Assembly: GCA_910578465.1 (NCBI GenBank)
Contig: CAJTPW010000001.1
Coordinates: forward strand, 248,001 to 312,000
DNA from: an uncultured Vampirovibrio sp.
Lineage (GTDB): Bacteria > Cyanobacteriota > Vampirovibrionia > Gastranaerophilales > Gastranaerophilaceae
DNA length: 64,000 nucleotides
Direction: 5' to 3'
Of the stretch, positions 51,492 through 60,137 are shown piece after piece. The notes beneath the pieces are model-generated. The model was not told the DNA's origin. It did no database searches and saw only the letters and a list, made by a program, of their open reading frames with translations. The translations under genes were made by a program, and so were the position numbers. Each line of letters opens with the position of its first letter. The stretch's first letter is position 1.

Positions 51492-53969
51492 ATGCAGGTT
51501 TCATTTGAATGGCTTAATGAATATGTTGATTTAGACGGAATTACCCCAGAACAAATAGCTCATAGCCTTACTATGAGCGGTTTAGAGGTTGAAGAAGTTG
51601 AATACAGAAAACCGAATTTTACAAACATAATAACCGCGCTTATTAAAAAAATCGATAATCACCCGAATGCGGATAAACTTCATCTTGTGACGGTTGATAC
51701 GGGAAGTGCCGAAAAAACGGTTGTGTGCGGTGCTCAAAACATTAAAGAAGGGCAGATTATTCCTTATGCAAGTGTTGGTTCGAAGGTTTTTTCAAGAAAG
51801 ACAGGTGAAATATTTGAACTTACTCCTGCTGTAATCAGGGGAGTGGAATCTCAAGGCATGCTGTGTTCTCAGGATGAGCTCGGACTGGATGGCATGCAAA
51901 AAGAGGACGGGATTTTAATTTTAAACAATCCTTTGCTTAATTTAGGAGAGGTAAAGCTCGGTGAACCTTTAGAAAAAGTTTTGAATTTAAACGATGAAAT
52001 TATTTTCCATCTTGCTCCTACTGCAAACAGAGGGGACCAGATGTCAGTAATCGGTGTTGCAAGGGAACTTTCCGCATTATTCAACAGAAAATTAAAATTT
52101 TCTCCTTTAAGTGCTACAAAGGATACTGCAACGGATAAATTCAAAGTTGAAATTTTGGATGATGAAGCTTGTAAATACTATTCCGTTGCGCTTTTAAAAG
52201 ATATTGAAATTAAACCTGCACCCGATTTTATTCAAAGAAGGGTGACCGCAGCAGGCATGAGACCCATAAATAACGTCGTGGATATTACAAATTATGTCAT
52301 GCTGGAGCTTGGAACGCCTCTGCATGCTTTTGATTTTGATAAATTGGATAATTACCTTTGCGTTCGTTTTGCAAAAGAGGGCGAAAAGCTTGTCACCATT
52401 GATGAAGTGGAAAGAAATTTAACGAATGAAACCGTTGTAATTGCAACAAAAGAAAAATCAGTTTGTATCGGCGGAGTTTTTGGCGGATGTAATTCCGAAA
52501 TTGATGATAACAGCAAAAACCTTGCGCTTGAAGCAGCGTTTTTTCCCGCACACACAAACAGAAAATCCGCACGTTCAATCGGTTACAGGTCTGAAGCAAG
52601 TGCCCGCTTTGAAAGGGGAGTTGATATTGAGCTTGTTCAAATGGGCTTAATGCAGGCTGTAAACCTTTTAATCAAGTATGCGGGTGCCAAATTTGAAGGT
52701 ATAGCAGAATGCGGCAACAATAAAAAGGAAGATATTGAAATCACGCTAAGAAATTCAGAGATTAAAAGAATTTTAGGGATTGAAATTGAGCAGGTAAAAT
52801 GTATTGAAATCCTTGAAAATCTCGGTTTTGAGCTTTTGGGTAAAAATGAAATTGCGGCAAAGTTTAAGGTACCGAGTTACAGAACAAATGATGTATACAG
52901 AGAAATCGATTTGATTGAAGAAGTTGCCCGTATTTCAGGCTATGATAACATTCCGCCGACCTTGATGAGCATTTCTGAAGGTGCAGTAATAACACCCGAG
53001 CAAAGAACTCTGAAGGCAATAAACGAGATGTTTTTAAATCTCGGGTTTGATGAGATTGTAACAAGCTCCCTTGTCGGAGAGAATTTGTATAAAGATTTTA
53101 TGAACGAAATCAACCCAAAATGTGCGGTAACTGTAATGAATCCTCAAAGTGAAGACGCTACAACGCTTCGCCAGCAGATGATGCCAAGTCTTTTGAATGT
53201 TGTGAAATTAAATTTTGATATGGGAAATAAAAATTTCAGACTGTATGAAATTGGAAAAACTTTTAACAAAACATCAGAGTCAAGTGAAATTTCATCAGGG
53301 GTTGAAGAAAAAAGAAAGCTTACAGGCTGCATTTTTGGAAATATCAACAATGAGCTGTGGGATAAAAAAGGAATGCCTGATTTTTACACGATGAAAGGTG
53401 TGATTGAAAATCTTTTTGATATTCTCGGGATTGAAAAAAGAATTGTATATTCAGAATTCAAGGATGTTGAAAAAATCAAATTTATGCACCCTTATCAGAC
53501 GGCAACTGTCGGTTTGCTCGGTAAAAACCTTACAAACCTCGGCTACTTTGGAAAGTTACACCCTGTTTTAGCGGATAAGATGAAATTAAATCAGGATTTA
53601 TTTGTTTTTGAACTTGATTTGGATGAAATTTTAGGGGCAATGCACAATAGTGGTGTTGTAAAATATAAAAAATTGCCTCAAACAACGCCGATTACAAGGG
53701 ATATAGCGTTTGTTGCGGATAAAAGCATATCAAATGCAGATATTTTAAAAGTTGTTAAAAAGTTCAGCGACAAAAATATTTCAAAAGGTGCAAAAATCTT
53801 TGACATCTACGAAGGGGCAAATATAGAAGCAGGTAAAAGAAGTGTTGCCTATAGAATTACACTTCAAGATGAAAACAAAACGCTCACGGATGAAATCATT
53901 GAAGCTGAAATTTCAAAAATAAAACAGGGCCTTGAAAAAACTTTTGCAGGGCTGAGCTTTAGACAGTAG
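51492..53969 (+). CDS. pheT: Phenylalanyl-tRNA synthetase beta subunit
   Basis: Beta chain of the alpha2beta2 PheRS, with editing activity. The 825 residues contain the N-terminal FEWLNEYVDLDGITPEQIAHSLTMSGLEVE, the OB/tRNA-binding domain (about 40-150, KIDNHPNADKLHLVTVDTG, VVCGAQNI), B3/4 editing domain (INNVVDITNYVMLELGTPLHAFD), B5 domain, the catalytic-like core (DLIEEVARISGYDNIPPT) and the C-terminal FDX-ACB anticodon domain. pheS is not adjacent although the two are usually cotranscribed. Weak AAGGAT site before the ATG. Confidence 0.97.
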   Translation: MQVSFEWLNEYVDLDGITPEQIAHSLTMSGLEVEEVEYRKPNFTNIITALIKKIDNHPNADKLHLVTVDTGSAEKTVVCGAQNIKEGQIIPYASVGSKVFSRKTGEIFELTPAVIRGVESQGMLCSQDELGLDGMQKEDGILILNNPLLNLGEVKLGEPLEKVLNLNDEIIFHLAPTANRGDQMSVIGVARELSALFNRKLKFSPLSATKDTATDKFKVEILDDEACKYYSVALLKDIEIKPAPDFIQRRVTAAGMRPINNVVDITNYVMLELGTPLHAFDFDKLDNYLCVRFAKEGEKLVTIDEVERNLTNETVVIATKEKSVCIGGVFGGCNSEIDDNSKNLALEAAFFPAHTNRKSARSIGYRSEASARFERGVDIELVQMGLMQAVNLLIKYAGAKFEGIAECGNNKKEDIEITLRNSEIKRILGIEIEQVKCIEILENLGFELLGKNEIAAKFKVPSYRTNDVYREIDLIEEVARISGYDNIPPTLMSISEGAVITPEQRTLKAINEMFLNLGFDEIVTSSLVGENLYKDFMNEINPKCAVTVMNPQSEDATTLRQQMMPSLLNVVKLNFDMGNKNFRLYEIGKTFNKTSESSEISSGVEEKRKLTGCIFGNINNELWDKKGMPDFYTMKGVIENLFDILGIEKRIVYSEFKDVEKIKFMHPYQTATVGLLGKNLTNLGYFGKLHPVLADKMKLNQDLFVFELDLDEILGAMHNSGVVKYKKLPQTTPITRDIAFVADKSISNADILKVVKKFSDKNISKGAKIFDIYEGANIEAGKRSVAYRITLQDENKTLTDEIIEAEISKIKQGLEKTFAGLSFRQ

Positions 53970-54085
53970 TTTTTGCTTTGTAAGGCAGTAAAATGTGCAG
54001 CAGGAGTGCAAACCGAGGAGAAGTGCAAAATAAAATATTTTCATGGTTTAAATCTTTTACGAGCAAAAAATAAGAGATTTGGAAT

Positions 54086-54736
54086 ATGAGAATATCTGCA
54101 ATTCAATTAATCGGGCAATTTCCTGTAAGGCAGAGTGTTCCAAAATACGGTAGAGGCGCACAAAACACCGATTCTTTTGATGTGGACACTTTTGTTTCTT
54201 TTGGCGTACAAAGGGTTTACCCGAAAGAGGCTCCTGCCATGGTATGTCTTGAAAAAGTTAAATCAAGGGGAGGAATTGTTCCAAAAAGAGTGGAAGACCT
54301 TGTAAGAGAATATGCAAAAGATGAAGCCCTGAAGGATTTAACGCTTACTGAGGTGCATAAAATTGCCTATGCCGATTTAAAGAAATGCAAAACTCTTACT
54401 GAAGCAAAAAAGCTTTTTCCCGAGTTTGAATGCGTAAAACACCTTGATGAACTTTCCGCAAAAGAGGGTAGTGTAATTTACGGTTTGCAAATCGGCAATG
54501 TGGAGGTTAAACCCTGTGGCGAAGAAACGGATGACGAAGCATTGAAGCTTTTACAATACATATGGTCGGAATTATACTCATCTTCAAATACCGCAATATT
54601 TACACGCAATAAAAGCGAAAATTTTTATACAACCTGGAGTATGCAGGGACCCATTACAAGGCTTAAAATTCCGCTTTTAAATTATGAATACGCGCAGTCA
54701 TTAAGGTTTGAAAGCAGGCCCCGTCAACGCAGCTAG
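54086..54736 (+). CDS. Protein of unknown function
   Basis: An unrecognised 216-residue soluble protein. N-terminus MRISAIQLIGQFPVRQSVPK... leads to FVSFGVQRV near residue 40, like the start of other unknown proteins here. The middle (LTLTEVHKIAYADLKKCKTLTEAKKLFPEFECVKHLDEL, about 90-130) is helical and the end has FTRNKSENFYTTWSMQGPITRLKIPLLNYEYAQSLRFESRP. The KLFPEFECVKHL pattern looks like a helical DNA-recognition or adaptor segment, but I would not name a function. It lies between pheT and umuC. Confidence 0.6.
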   Translation: MRISAIQLIGQFPVRQSVPKYGRGAQNTDSFDVDTFVSFGVQRVYPKEAPAMVCLEKVKSRGGIVPKRVEDLVREYAKDEALKDLTLTEVHKIAYADLKKCKTLTEAKKLFPEFECVKHLDELSAKEGSVIYGLQIGNVEVKPCGEETDDEALKLLQYIWSELYSSSNTAIFTRNKSENFYTTWSMQGPITRLKIPLLNYEYAQSLRFESRPRQRS

Positions 54737-54780
54737 AAAATAAACAGACAGCATCGGCAAACATTTAATAAATTTGATAT

Positions 54781-54792
54781 TATAATGTCATT
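54781..54792 (+). promoter_or_regulatory. -10 element set for a leaderless umuC mRNA
   Basis: TATAAT (54781-54786) followed by six bases and the ATG at 54793. No Shine-Dalgarno sequence. No good -35 and no LexA-type palindrome is seen near it. Confidence 0.5.
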
Positions 54793-55986
54793 ATGGCGGC
54801 AATTGTTCTTGTAGATTGTAATAATTTCTTTGTAAGCTGCGAAGAGCTTTTCGACCCGAGCTTAAAAGGAAGGCCCGTGTGTGTTCTCGGTAATAATGAC
54901 GGCTGCGTTATTGCCCGCTCAAATCCTGCAAAGGATCTCGGGGTTGCAATGGGTATGCCGTATTTTATTGCAAAGAAAAAATTTAAAGATGTAATTTATC
55001 TTTCGGGAAATCATTCAAAATATAGAGAAATCTCAAGGAAAATCATGCAGAAACTTTATGATTTTTCTCCAACCGTCGAAAAGTATTCAATAGACGAAGC
55101 TTTTATAGATATTACAGGATGTGAGCGTGCGCATAAAGCTTCATATTTTGAGATTGCACAAAAAATCCGCTTTTCAATAAAAGATGAAATTGGGATTGAT
55201 GTTTCAATAGGGCTTTCAAGTTCTAAAACTCTTGCAAAGCTTGCTTCTGAAATCGCAAAATCAAATCTGCGGAAAAAAACGGATATATCAGGTGTTTTTG
55301 AAATAAATGTTCAAAATATGGGAGAAATTTTAAGAACCACATCCATAAATGAAATCTGGGGAATCGGACGAAATCTTGATAAGACATTAAGGCGTCATAA
55401 TATACGGAGTGCTCTTGATTTTATAAATTTGCCCGAGGATTTTTTAAAAAGAAATCTCGGGAAAAACGGGCTTGATATGCAAAAAGAACTTTCGGGAGTC
55501 TCTATGAATCCTGTCTCTGCCGAGGAAGAAGCCCCGAAAAGCATTTCAAAAACCGCCTCTTTCAGGCATTTTGTCGATGATAAAAGTGTTATAAAAAATG
55601 CGCTGAACCATCATTGTCATCTTGTCTGTACACAGCTTCGAAGCCAAAACTTAACTGCAAAGCTTCTTGTCGTAATGCTTCGAACAAAGGATTTTAAGGT
55701 CTATACAAACAAGCTTGCGCTTGATACTCCGATTGAAAGTGAATTTGAAATAAATAAGGAAATATACAGGCTTTTTGATGAGATTTATTTAAAAGGTGTA
55801 ATGTATCGTTCATCAGGTGTTATACTATCAAGGATTGAAAAGAAAAAAGAGGAGCAGCTCGGGCTTTTTAATGCGGAAAAGAAAATAAAATCCAAAAATT
55901 TATCAAAAGCCTGGGATAATATTGAGAAAAAATACGGCTTTGGAAGCCTTAAGATTGGCGCGGATAAGGCGAGAAATGATGAATAA
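54793..55986 (+). CDS. umuC: Y-family DNA polymerase, UmuC-like
   Basis: Translesion DNA polymerase. The 397 residues have IVLVDCNNFFVSCEELFDPSLKGRPVCVLGNNDGCVIARSNPAKDLGVAMGMPYF (palm with first Asp; N-N-D-G-C-V-I-A-R-S is the UmuC signature), VEKYSIDEAFIDITG (SxDE catalytic pair), IGLSSSKTLAKLASEIAK, the thumb IWGIGRNLDKTL, and a little-finger region with AEEEAPKSISKTASF. The C-terminal YGFGSLKIGADKA is typical of UmuC/ImpB. umuD or another lexA-like partner is absent nearby. Leaderless promoter arrangement. Confidence 0.92.
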   Translation: MAAIVLVDCNNFFVSCEELFDPSLKGRPVCVLGNNDGCVIARSNPAKDLGVAMGMPYFIAKKKFKDVIYLSGNHSKYREISRKIMQKLYDFSPTVEKYSIDEAFIDITGCERAHKASYFEIAQKIRFSIKDEIGIDVSIGLSSSKTLAKLASEIAKSNLRKKTDISGVFEINVQNMGEILRTTSINEIWGIGRNLDKTLRRHNIRSALDFINLPEDFLKRNLGKNGLDMQKELSGVSMNPVSAEEEAPKSISKTASFRHFVDDKSVIKNALNHHCHLVCTQLRSQNLTAKLLVVMLRTKDFKVYTNKLALDTPIESEFEINKEIYRLFDEIYLKGVMYRSSGVILSRIEKKKEEQLGLFNAEKKIKSKNLSKAWDNIEKKYGFGSLKIGADKARNDE

Positions 55987-55989
55987 ACC

Positions 55990-57255
55990 TTAGTGTGCTC
56001 CCGCAAGCTTTTGTCTTTCTATTTGGGTTTTTAGCATATTCTTTGCAAAATTTAATTGTGAATCGTTATTTTTTTCAAAATCATCTTTTGTGATTTCAAC
56101 AAAATAATTCGGTTCAATTCCTTTTTTATTAATATCACTGCCGTTTGGGGTTAAATACCTTGCAATGGTAAGGTTCATTCCCATATTGTTTGGCATTGTA
56201 TATACTTTTTGCACAACGCCCTTGCCAAATGTCTTTGTGCCGACAATTAAGGCTCTGCCGTTATCTTTAAGGGCCGCAGACACTATTTCGCTTGCACTGG
56301 CTGATTCTCCATCCACAAGGACAATTAAAGGTTTATCGTATATGTATTCTTTTTCTTCTGCGGTATAAGAGCTGTTATGGCCGCCCCTGCCGATTACTTT
56401 TACAATATTTCCTTTATCCAAAAACATATTTGCAACAAAAACAGCATTTTGGAAAAGCCCGCCCGTATTTCCGCGAAGGTCTAAAATAAGTGCATTTGTA
56501 TCTTTTACTTTATTAAGTGCTTCTATAAATTCGATAGGCCCTTCAGAGCTAATAAAGCTTACAATTCTTATATAGCCTATTTCTTTATCCATAATCTCAG
56601 ATTCCACGGTTTTGATTTTAATTTCGGCCCGCTTTATCTTTTTTGTAAGCCGTTTATTGTCCCTTAAAATTTCAAGGTCCACAAAGCTGTTCAAACTTCC
56701 TTTAATATAGTTTGCCGTTTGAAAGACATTATCGCCTTTAACATCGTTTCCGTTTATTTTTAATATCATATCTCCCGGGCGAAGGCCGCCAAGTTCTGCG
56801 GGGGCGCCTTTTATGACGTTTATAATATAAATTTTTCCGGAAACCGATGCAATGTTTATTCCGATACCGTAAATTTTTGAATCTATGGAATTATTTTGCT
56901 CTTTGAATTCATCCGAACTTAGAAACTTTGAATAAGGATCGTTTAAGCTTGCAAGCATTGAATTGATTGCAACGTAGGCGTCTTCTTCCGTTTCAATTTT
57001 ATGAAGATACCTTTTTTTCCAATTTGCCCAGTTTTGTTCGTTAAGATTATTGTCCCAGTAGTTTTTCTTTATAAGCCCCCAGGTTTCAACAAATAACTCT
57101 TTAGGGGGAAGAACTGTTTCTTGTGCAGGTTTATACAAAGGAGTATATGAAGTGTTTTGTCCTGTCGTTTGTTCCGTAAAATTTGCAAAAAACATCAGTG
57201 CAAAAAGCACCAAAAGGCACAATGAAAATATCGCAAACTGTTTTATTCTATCCAT
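55990..57255 (-). CDS. ctpA: Carboxyl-terminal processing protease, second paralogue (S41)
   Basis: Second S41 protease, about 421 residues: an N-terminal signal-anchor (IKQFAIFSLCLLVLFALMFFANF), a PDZ domain with IYGIGINIASVSGKIYIINVIKGAPAELGGLRPGDMILKINGNDV, then GYIRIVSF, LILDLRGNTGGLF, VDGESASASEIVSAAL (nucleophile Ser) and GTKTFGKGVVQK (Lys). It is close in plan to the one at 40324 but retains its anchor, suggesting different substrates or location. It starts a few bases after the response regulator stop (ATG 57255, or TTG 57264) without a ribosome site, so translation is probably coupled to the regulator. Confidence 0.94.
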   Translation of the reverse strand: MDRIKQFAIFSLCLLVLFALMFFANFTEQTTGQNTSYTPLYKPAQETVLPPKELFVETWGLIKKNYWDNNLNEQNWANWKKRYLHKIETEEDAYVAINSMLASLNDPYSKFLSSDEFKEQNNSIDSKIYGIGINIASVSGKIYIINVIKGAPAELGGLRPGDMILKINGNDVKGDNVFQTANYIKGSLNSFVDLEILRDNKRLTKKIKRAEIKIKTVESEIMDKEIGYIRIVSFISSEGPIEFIEALNKVKDTNALILDLRGNTGGLFQNAVFVANMFLDKGNIVKVIGRGGHNSSYTAEEKEYIYDKPLIVLVDGESASASEIVSAALKDNGRALIVGTKTFGKGVVQKVYTMPNNMGMNLTIARYLTPNGSDINKKGIEPNYFVEITKDDFEKNNDSQLNFAKNMLKTQIERQKLAGAH

Positions 57256-57269
57256 CTTAACCAAGTTCT

Positions 57270-57998
57270 TTATTTTTTAGTCGTTTTCATCTTAATGCCT
57301 GCGGGAATTAATCTGTACCCGCCTCCGTATATAGTTTCGATGTATTTATTTTTTTCAGTTGAAATTTTATCAAGTTTTGACCTCAAGTGTCTAATGTGCA
57401 CCCTGATTGTATCAACATCTTCATTATCGCTATAACCCCAAACTTCCTTTAAAAGCACTTTAGATGAAACCATTGAGTTATTATGCTGCATAAGGCAATT
57501 TAAAATATCAAATTCAATGGGTGTAAGCTTTGTTTCTTTATCCAGAATTTTAACAGTGTAACTTTCGGGGATAAGAGTAATATCACCAAGTGTTAAAACT
57601 TCCTTGTATCTTAAAGATTCGGGAGCTGCTCCTGCTCTGTTTAAAAGGGCAAGAACTCTTGCTTTCAATTCTTCAATTTCAAAAGGTTTTGTTAAATAAT
57701 CATCCACGCCCGAATTAAACCCTTTTAGCTTATCGTTTAATTCTCCAAGTGCGGTAAGCATTATAATCGGCATATTTTTAAAATCATTGCTCTGGCGAAT
57801 TTTAAGAGCAAGAGAATATCCGTCAACCTCGGGCATCATAACATCCAGAATAACCAGATCCGGCGCTTCCTGTTTTATCATCTGAAAACCTTTAACAGGG
57901 TCGGATGAGGTTTTACAGATATAACCCGCAAGCTCCAAGTTTATTTTTATAAGTTCTAAAATTGCAATATCATCATCGATTATAAGAATTTTTTTCAT
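57270..57998 (-). CDS. OmpR/PhoB-family response regulator
   Basis: A 242-residue two-component regulator. Receiver: ILIIDDDIAILELI, VILDVMMPEVDGYS with phospho-acceptor D52, IIMLTALGE and VDDYLTKPFEIEEL. DNA-binding winged helix: LTPIEFDILNCLMQHNNSMVSSKVLLKEVWGYSDNEDVDTIRVHIRHLRSKLD and YGGGYRLI. The overall pattern is like RpaB/PhoB-type regulators. No histidine kinase is adjacent. TAAAAT ends six bases before the ATG with no ribosome site. The downstream ctpA paralogue is likely cotranscribed. Confidence 0.93.
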   Translation of the reverse strand: MKKILIIDDDIAILELIKINLELAGYICKTSSDPVKGFQMIKQEAPDLVILDVMMPEVDGYSLALKIRQSNDFKNMPIIMLTALGELNDKLKGFNSGVDDYLTKPFEIEELKARVLALLNRAGAAPESLRYKEVLTLGDITLIPESYTVKILDKETKLTPIEFDILNCLMQHNNSMVSSKVLLKEVWGYSDNEDVDTIRVHIRHLRSKLDKISTEKNKYIETIYGGGYRLIPAGIKMKTTKK

Positions 57999-58010
57999 AC
58001 AAAAATTTTA
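57999..58010 (-). promoter_or_regulatory. -10 element set for a leaderless regulator mRNA
   Basis: Minus strand TAAAAT (58010-58005), six bases, ATG at 57998. The region is very AT-rich, so alternatives such as TATAAA one step upstream exist. Confidence 0.4.
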
Positions 58011-58067
58011 TAATAAATATAATAAAATTAATCTTTGAATGCTTTAAAAAAAACGGAAATTTTAAAA

Positions 58068-58083
58068 AATATTAATTAATATT
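58068..58083. promoter_or_regulatory. 16-bp palindrome shared with 33885-33900
   Basis: AATATTAATTAATATT in the divergent gap between the response regulator and speD, 20 bases upstream of the speD -35 box. It is well placed for control of speD, the regulator, or both; the neighbouring regulator is an obvious but untested candidate binder. Confidence 0.45.
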
Positions 58084-58102
58084 AATTCAATAATAGCAAT
58101 TT

Positions 58103-58131
58103 TTGACACTTTGATGTTTTTTGCATATAGT
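58103..58131 (+). promoter_or_regulatory. promoter of speD
   Basis: TTGACA (58103-58108), exactly 17 bases, TATAGT (58126-58131). The best-matching promoter of the window. Predicted start near 58138, leader of about 50 bases. Confidence 0.75.
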
Positions 58132-58188
58132 GTATAATGTTTTAAAAATAAAGTGTATAAAAAACAAATTTTTTAGGAGGACTATGAA

Positions 58189-58641
58189 TTGGCGATAACA
58201 ACACCGATAGGACTGACCGAAGATTTTAGACTAAATCATTCCAAGTATTTAGGACGCCATGTACTGGCAGAATTTTTTGAATGTGACCCCAATGTATTAA
58301 ATAATCCGACTCTTGTCGAACAATATATGCTTGAAGCTGCTCTTGAATGTGGAGCAACAGTGGTTCAAAAGTGTTTCCACCTTTTTAATCCGCATGGAGT
58401 TTCAGGAGTTGTAATTATCTCTGAAAGCCATCTTGCAATTCACACATGGCCTGAATTAGGGTATGCTGCGGTTGATTTATTCACATGCGGCGAACAGTGT
58501 GATCCGAAGGTTGCGTATGAATTTTTAAAGAAGCGTTTTAATTCAAAAGATGCTTCATATTCGCAATTAAACAGAGGTATTCTGGATGATAAAAACCTCT
58601 CTGTTGAACACACTCCTTTTTATGTGAGCGCGCAAGGCTAA
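58189..58641 (+). CDS. speD: S-adenosylmethionine decarboxylase proenzyme
   Basis: Pyruvoyl enzyme that makes decarboxylated SAM, the aminopropyl donor for spermidine. The 150-residue prokaryotic-type proenzyme cuts itself in IISESHLAIHTWPE between E79 and S80, with S80 becoming the pyruvoyl group; FTCGEQCDP supplies the catalytic Cys. TTG start at 58189 with AGGAGG eight bases upstream. An ATG at 58184, too close to the ribosome site and in another frame, would encode only MNWR and overlaps this start. speE and arginine/ornithine decarboxylase are not in the window. Confidence 0.94.
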   Translation: MAITTPIGLTEDFRLNHSKYLGRHVLAEFFECDPNVLNNPTLVEQYMLEAALECGATVVQKCFHLFNPHGVSGVVIISESHLAIHTWPELGYAAVDLFTCGEQCDPKVAYEFLKKRFNSKDASYSQLNRGILDDKNLSVEHTPFYVSAQG

Positions 58642-58690
58642 AATATAAAAATATGGCATTATAAAAACTTTTTGTATCGGTGTATTTATA

Positions 58691-58705
58691 TGCTAAGATT
58701 TTGCT
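58691..58705 (+). promoter_or_regulatory. extended -10 set for a leaderless rimI mRNA
   Basis: TGCTAAGAT (TAAGAT at 58694-58699), six bases, ATG at 58706. No Shine-Dalgarno sequence. Confidence 0.5.
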
Positions 58706-59221
58706 ATGCCTAAATTTAAAATCGAAAAAATGCGCTTGTCGCATCTTGATGATGTGATGGAAATTGAGGAACAATGTTACGGAGAACACCACTGGAGCAG
58801 GGATTCCTTTGTAAATGAAATAGATAATTCAATTTCTGAATATTTTTGTGCCGTAAATGAAGAGGGTAAATGTATCGGCTATCTTGGCATGTGGAAAATT
58901 ATTGATGAAGCACACATTACAAACTTTGCCGTTCACCCTTTATTTCAAAAACAGGGCGCAGGGCATTTTTTAATCGTAAAATCAATTGAAAAATGCTATG
59001 AAGACAAAATAAAATATATAACGCTTGAAGTTCGTGTTTCAAATGAAAAAGCACAGAGGATTTATGAAAAATTCGGTTTTAAATCTTTGGGTAAAAGAAA
59101 GCATTACTATCAGGATAACGGCGAAGATGCGATAATAATGTGGACGGAGAATATATTTAACGAAAAGTATAAAAAGCTTTTTGATGAAAATAAGAAATTT
59201 TTGGAAGAAATAACAAAGTAG
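58706..59221 (+). CDS. rimI: Ribosomal-protein-alanine N-acetyltransferase-like GNAT
   Basis: Acetyl-CoA dependent N-acetyltransferase of 171 residues. KIEKMRLSHLDDVMEIEEQCYGEHHWSRDSFVNEID, then YLGMWKIIDEAHITNFAVHPLFQKQGAGHFLI (motif A; Q/RxxGxG/A) and ITLEVRVSNEKAQRIYEKFGFKSLGKRKHYYQDNGEDAIIMW, the RimI ending. Likely target is the N-terminus of ribosomal protein S18. TsaD-TsaB-RimI are often linked, but tsaD is 57 kb away here. BioY gene follows after 18 bases. Confidence 0.9.
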   Translation: MPKFKIEKMRLSHLDDVMEIEEQCYGEHHWSRDSFVNEIDNSISEYFCAVNEEGKCIGYLGMWKIIDEAHITNFAVHPLFQKQGAGHFLIVKSIEKCYEDKIKYITLEVRVSNEKAQRIYEKFGFKSLGKRKHYYQDNGEDAIIMWTENIFNEKYKKLFDENKKFLEEITK

Positions 59222-59239
59222 AAGATTAAATTTGGCAAG

Positions 59240-59974
59240 ATGAATAAAAGAATCAGAGGCGAATTTGAAGAAATTATCTACAAGGGTGAAAAAACACCTT
59301 TTAGTCTCGGTACGCTTACTGTTGTTGCTCTTTGTCTTTTGCTTTTGATTGTAGGAACCTTTACCCAGCTTGGAATTGTGCACTATTGGACGGTACCCGA
59401 TTCTGAAACCTTGTTTGGAATGAAAAAATATTCATACATTCCGCAAATCCCCCTTGTACTTTTTATTGCTGCAATTTTGGGGGCAAGATTTGGTATTTTG
59501 GTTATTATTCTCTATCTTATTGTCGGGTTTTTTATTTGGCCCGTTTTTGCGCTCGGGGGCGGGCTCGGCTATATCAAAAGTTATTTTTTCGGTTATATTT
59601 TAGGTTATTTTTTTGCAATGGTTTTTGCAAGCAGGGTTTTGTTTTTCGACAAGTTTTCATATAAAAGTATTGCGTATGCTTCCGTTGTGGGCGTATTATC
59701 CATTCATTTCTGCGGAATTTTATACACAGGAGTTTTGGGTATATTTCGTCTTGTGAACTTCTCATTTATAAAAGAAGCGCTTTCAACATTAAGCGGGGAC
59801 AAAATTATTTATGATGTTGTATTTTCATTTATTTTTATTGCAGCATCAATCCCTATAAAGCAGTTTTTATGGCTTGCGATGAAAAATTATTCAAAACCGA
59901 AACGTGACGCCAGAACCACTCGCGAAGCACGTGAAATGCGCCGCATTGAGCGCGAAAAAGCACAAGGGGCATAG
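59240..59974 (+). CDS. bioY: BioY family biotin transporter
   Basis: Substrate-binding membrane component (S-component) of an ECF-type biotin importer. The 244 residues contain LAL-type spans LTVVALCLLLLIVGTFTQLGI, IPLVLFIAAILGARFGILVIILYLIVGFFIWPVFALGGGLGYIKSYFFGYILGYFFAMVFA, the BioY hallmark, about six spans in all. About 30 residues precede the usual start and the C-terminal tail is strongly charged (KRDARTTREAREMRRIEREKAQ). No ATPase or EcfT is adjacent. Its presence with bioG-bioC shows both uptake and synthesis functions. Confidence 0.88.
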   Translation: MNKRIRGEFEEIIYKGEKTPFSLGTLTVVALCLLLLIVGTFTQLGIVHYWTVPDSETLFGMKKYSYIPQIPLVLFIAAILGARFGILVIILYLIVGFFIWPVFALGGGLGYIKSYFFGYILGYFFAMVFASRVLFFDKFSYKSIAYASVVGVLSIHFCGILYTGVLGIFRLVNFSFIKEALSTLSGDKIIYDVVFSFIFIAASIPIKQFLWLAMKNYSKPKRDARTTREAREMRRIEREKAQGA

Positions 59975-60080
59975 TTTTACAGCTTTTCAACCATAGCTTT
60001 TTTGTTTTGGAGTTAAGTAAACAAATTTAATATATATGTGTGCCTGATATTTAAAAAAAACGATATAAAATTTGGTATAA

Positions 60081-60113
60081 AAAAACTGCTTGAGCTTGAC
60101 CCAAGCAGTTTTT
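60081..60113 (-). terminator. bidirectional intrinsic terminator between bioY and HU
   Basis: AAAAACTGCTTG (60081-60092) and CAAGCAGTTTTT (60102-60113) form a 12-bp stem. T-runs on both strands. It closes the minus-strand HU gene 25 bases past its stop and the plus-strand rimI-bioY unit. Confidence 0.88.
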
Positions 60114-60137
60114 AAACATTTCTTCAAAAGACTTGAC

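Noticed and set aside
54721..54792. LexA/SOS box before umuC
   Set aside because: No CTGT-N8-ACAG or GAAC-N4-GTTC dyad is found in the short upstream region.
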